The notes beneath the pieces were generated by a model. That model worked only from the letters and a program-made list of their open reading frames with translations. It did not search any database and was not told the DNA's origin. This document shows, piece by piece, positions 63,208 through 64,000 of a stretch of DNA of 64,000 nucleotides; the stretch's first letter is position 1; the number at the start of each line of letters is the position of its first letter. Both the position numbers and the translations under genes were made by a program. Source of the stretch: DATLGB01 sp037724045 (lineage in GTDB: Bacteria; Actinomycetota; Thermoleophilia; Solirubrobacterales; Solirubrobacteraceae); NCBI GenBank assembly GCA_037724045.1, contig JBBJOW010000007.1, positions 30,415 to 94,414 on the forward strand, in the 5' to 3' direction.

Positions 63208-64000
63208 ATGGCTAGCCTGGCGACGCTTCGGGAACCCGGCCTGCTGCGTGGCGGCTGGGCGACGCTGCTCGGCATCGCGTTCTCGATCGCGCTGAGCGTC
63301 GTGACCAAGCTCGCCTACTCCGAGGGCGACCTGTTCGTCGTCGAGGCGTGGGGCGTGATCGCGCTGATCGCGGCCCCGCTGTTCTTCCTCGTGGGCATCG
63401 GCGCCTTCGACTACTGGTTCTACTGGGCGTCGGGAAGGCCGACGCGGGCCGAGGACCACTCCAGCCACGGGGCGCACTCGTGGAAGGACTACTTCCGCGT
63501 GAACACCGACCACAAGGTGATCGGGATCCAGTACGTCGTCACCGCCTTCTTCTTCATGTTCGTCGGCGGCCTGCTCGCGATGCTCGTCCGGGCGGAACTG
63601 GCCGCGCCGGGCGCGCAGTTCGTGAGCGGCAACGCCTACAACGGGCTCTTCAGCGTCCACGCGTCGCTGATGATCTTCCTGTTCATCATCCCGATCTTCG
63701 CGGGCCTGGCCAACTACGTGCTGCCGCTGATGATCGGCGCGCCGGACATGGCCTTCCCGCGCTTGAACGCGCTCTCCTTCTGGCTGCTGCCCGTGGCGGG
63801 CACGATGATGCTCGCGTCGTTCTTCGCACCCGGCGGCTCGTTCGCCAGCGGCTGGACGGCCTACGCGACGCTGTCGAGCACCTCGCCCATAGGCCAGGAG
63901 TTCTTCACCATAGGCGTGCAGTTCGCGGGAGCCAGCTCGATCGCGACCGCGCTGAACTTCCTGGTGACGATCATCACCATGCGCGCGCCCGGGATGTCGT
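63208..64000 (+). CDS. ctaD: cytochrome c oxidase subunit I (second set), cut by window end
   Basis: The first 264 residues are visible. An N-terminal extension holds two extra helices (TLLGIAFSIALSVVTKLA, ALIAAPLFFLVGIGAF) before the core starts at DHKVIGIQYVVTAFFFMFVG. The first heme ligand region reads LFSVHASLMIFLFIIPIFAG. The copper-site His residues lie beyond the edge. It differs clearly from the first-set ctaD, so the strain has two oxidases. Confidence 0.93.
   Translation, partial: MASLATLREPGLLRGGWATLLGIAFSIALSVVTKLAYSEGDLFVVEAWGVIALIAAPLFFLVGIGAFDYWFYWASGRPTRAEDHSSHGAHSWKDYFRVNTDHKVIGIQYVVTAFFFMFVGGLLAMLVRAELAAPGAQFVSGNAYNGLFSVHASLMIFLFIIPIFAGLANYVLPLMIGAPDMAFPRLNALSFWLLPVAGTMMLASFFAPGGSFASGWTAYATLSSTSPIGQEFFTIGVQFAGASSIATALNFLVTIITMRAPGMS

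Overview
This is a high-GC draft contig from an actinobacterium. Gene content suggests the Thermoleophilia/Solirubrobacterales side of the phylum: an Rpf-like transglycosylase, Ser/Thr kinases with a PASTA lipoprotein, a fadA2-fabG4-htdX arrangement like the mycobacterial one, and many secreted proteins ending in a basic beta-rich domain. That placement is inference from content and composition; no rRNA is present. GTG, TTG and apparently CTG starts are common, as are 4-base NTGA overlaps between genes. The sequence is a scaffold: a 100-N gap is flanked by the same 55 bases on both sides.

Layout. 1-3.8 kb: remnant of an intradiol-dioxygenase-like gene, fructosamine kinase plus low-molecular-weight phosphatase (both damaged at the 5' end), a palindromic MITE-like element, a cold-shock gene and a secreted protein. 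3.8-7.2 kb: thiolase divergent from fabG4-like reductase and MaoC dehydratase, with an 18-bp palindrome filling the 26-bp divergent gap. 7.3-13.9 kb: Rpf-like protein, alpha/beta hydrolase, a NudC gene lacking its Nudix box, receptor kinase, PASTA lipoprotein and frameshifted secreted genes. 14-21.4 kb: MetE-like enzyme, membrane proteins, glycerol kinase, two hydrolases, MFS transporter. 21.5-29.4 kb: a recC-recB-recD operon. 29.4-31.6 kb: SRPBCC protein, an ammonium transporter with five frameshifts and a LuxR remnant. 31.6-36.6 kb: an ice-binding-like (DUF3494) surface protein and an L,D-transpeptidase behind a leader resembling a cyclic-di-GMP class I riboswitch, divergent from a GGDEF/HD-GYP protein, then a CapA-like protein. 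36.7-39.3 kb: kinase plus lipoprotein, tRNA-Arg, DksA-like protein, YbjN-like protein. 39.3-44.5 kb: one tightly overlapping leftward operon (NrtR-like regulator, DUF2231, deacetylase, acyl-CoA-dehydrogenase-like, NodS-like methyltransferase, FAD reductase, glycosyltransferase). 44.5-52.9 kb: small metabolic and transport genes, tRNA-Pro, gene remnants and a second palindromic element. 52.9-57.5 kb: subtilase, then PAP2, flippase and thioredoxin reductase in one operon. 57.6-64 kb: two neighbouring heme-copper oxidase gene sets with heme O synthase; the second has a cytochrome-c-fused subunit II and runs off the window.

Two themes stand out. First, repeated small sequences: two palindromic element types and a third palindrome whose ends fall on stop codons, and a 39-base repeat carried in frame inside two unrelated proteins. 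Second, gene erosion: many genes carry internal or 5' deletions or frameshifts (dioxygenase, FN3K, NudC, acyl-CoA dehydrogenase, amt, LuxR, TetR). This could be real decay or partly assembly error, and the sequence alone does not separate the two.
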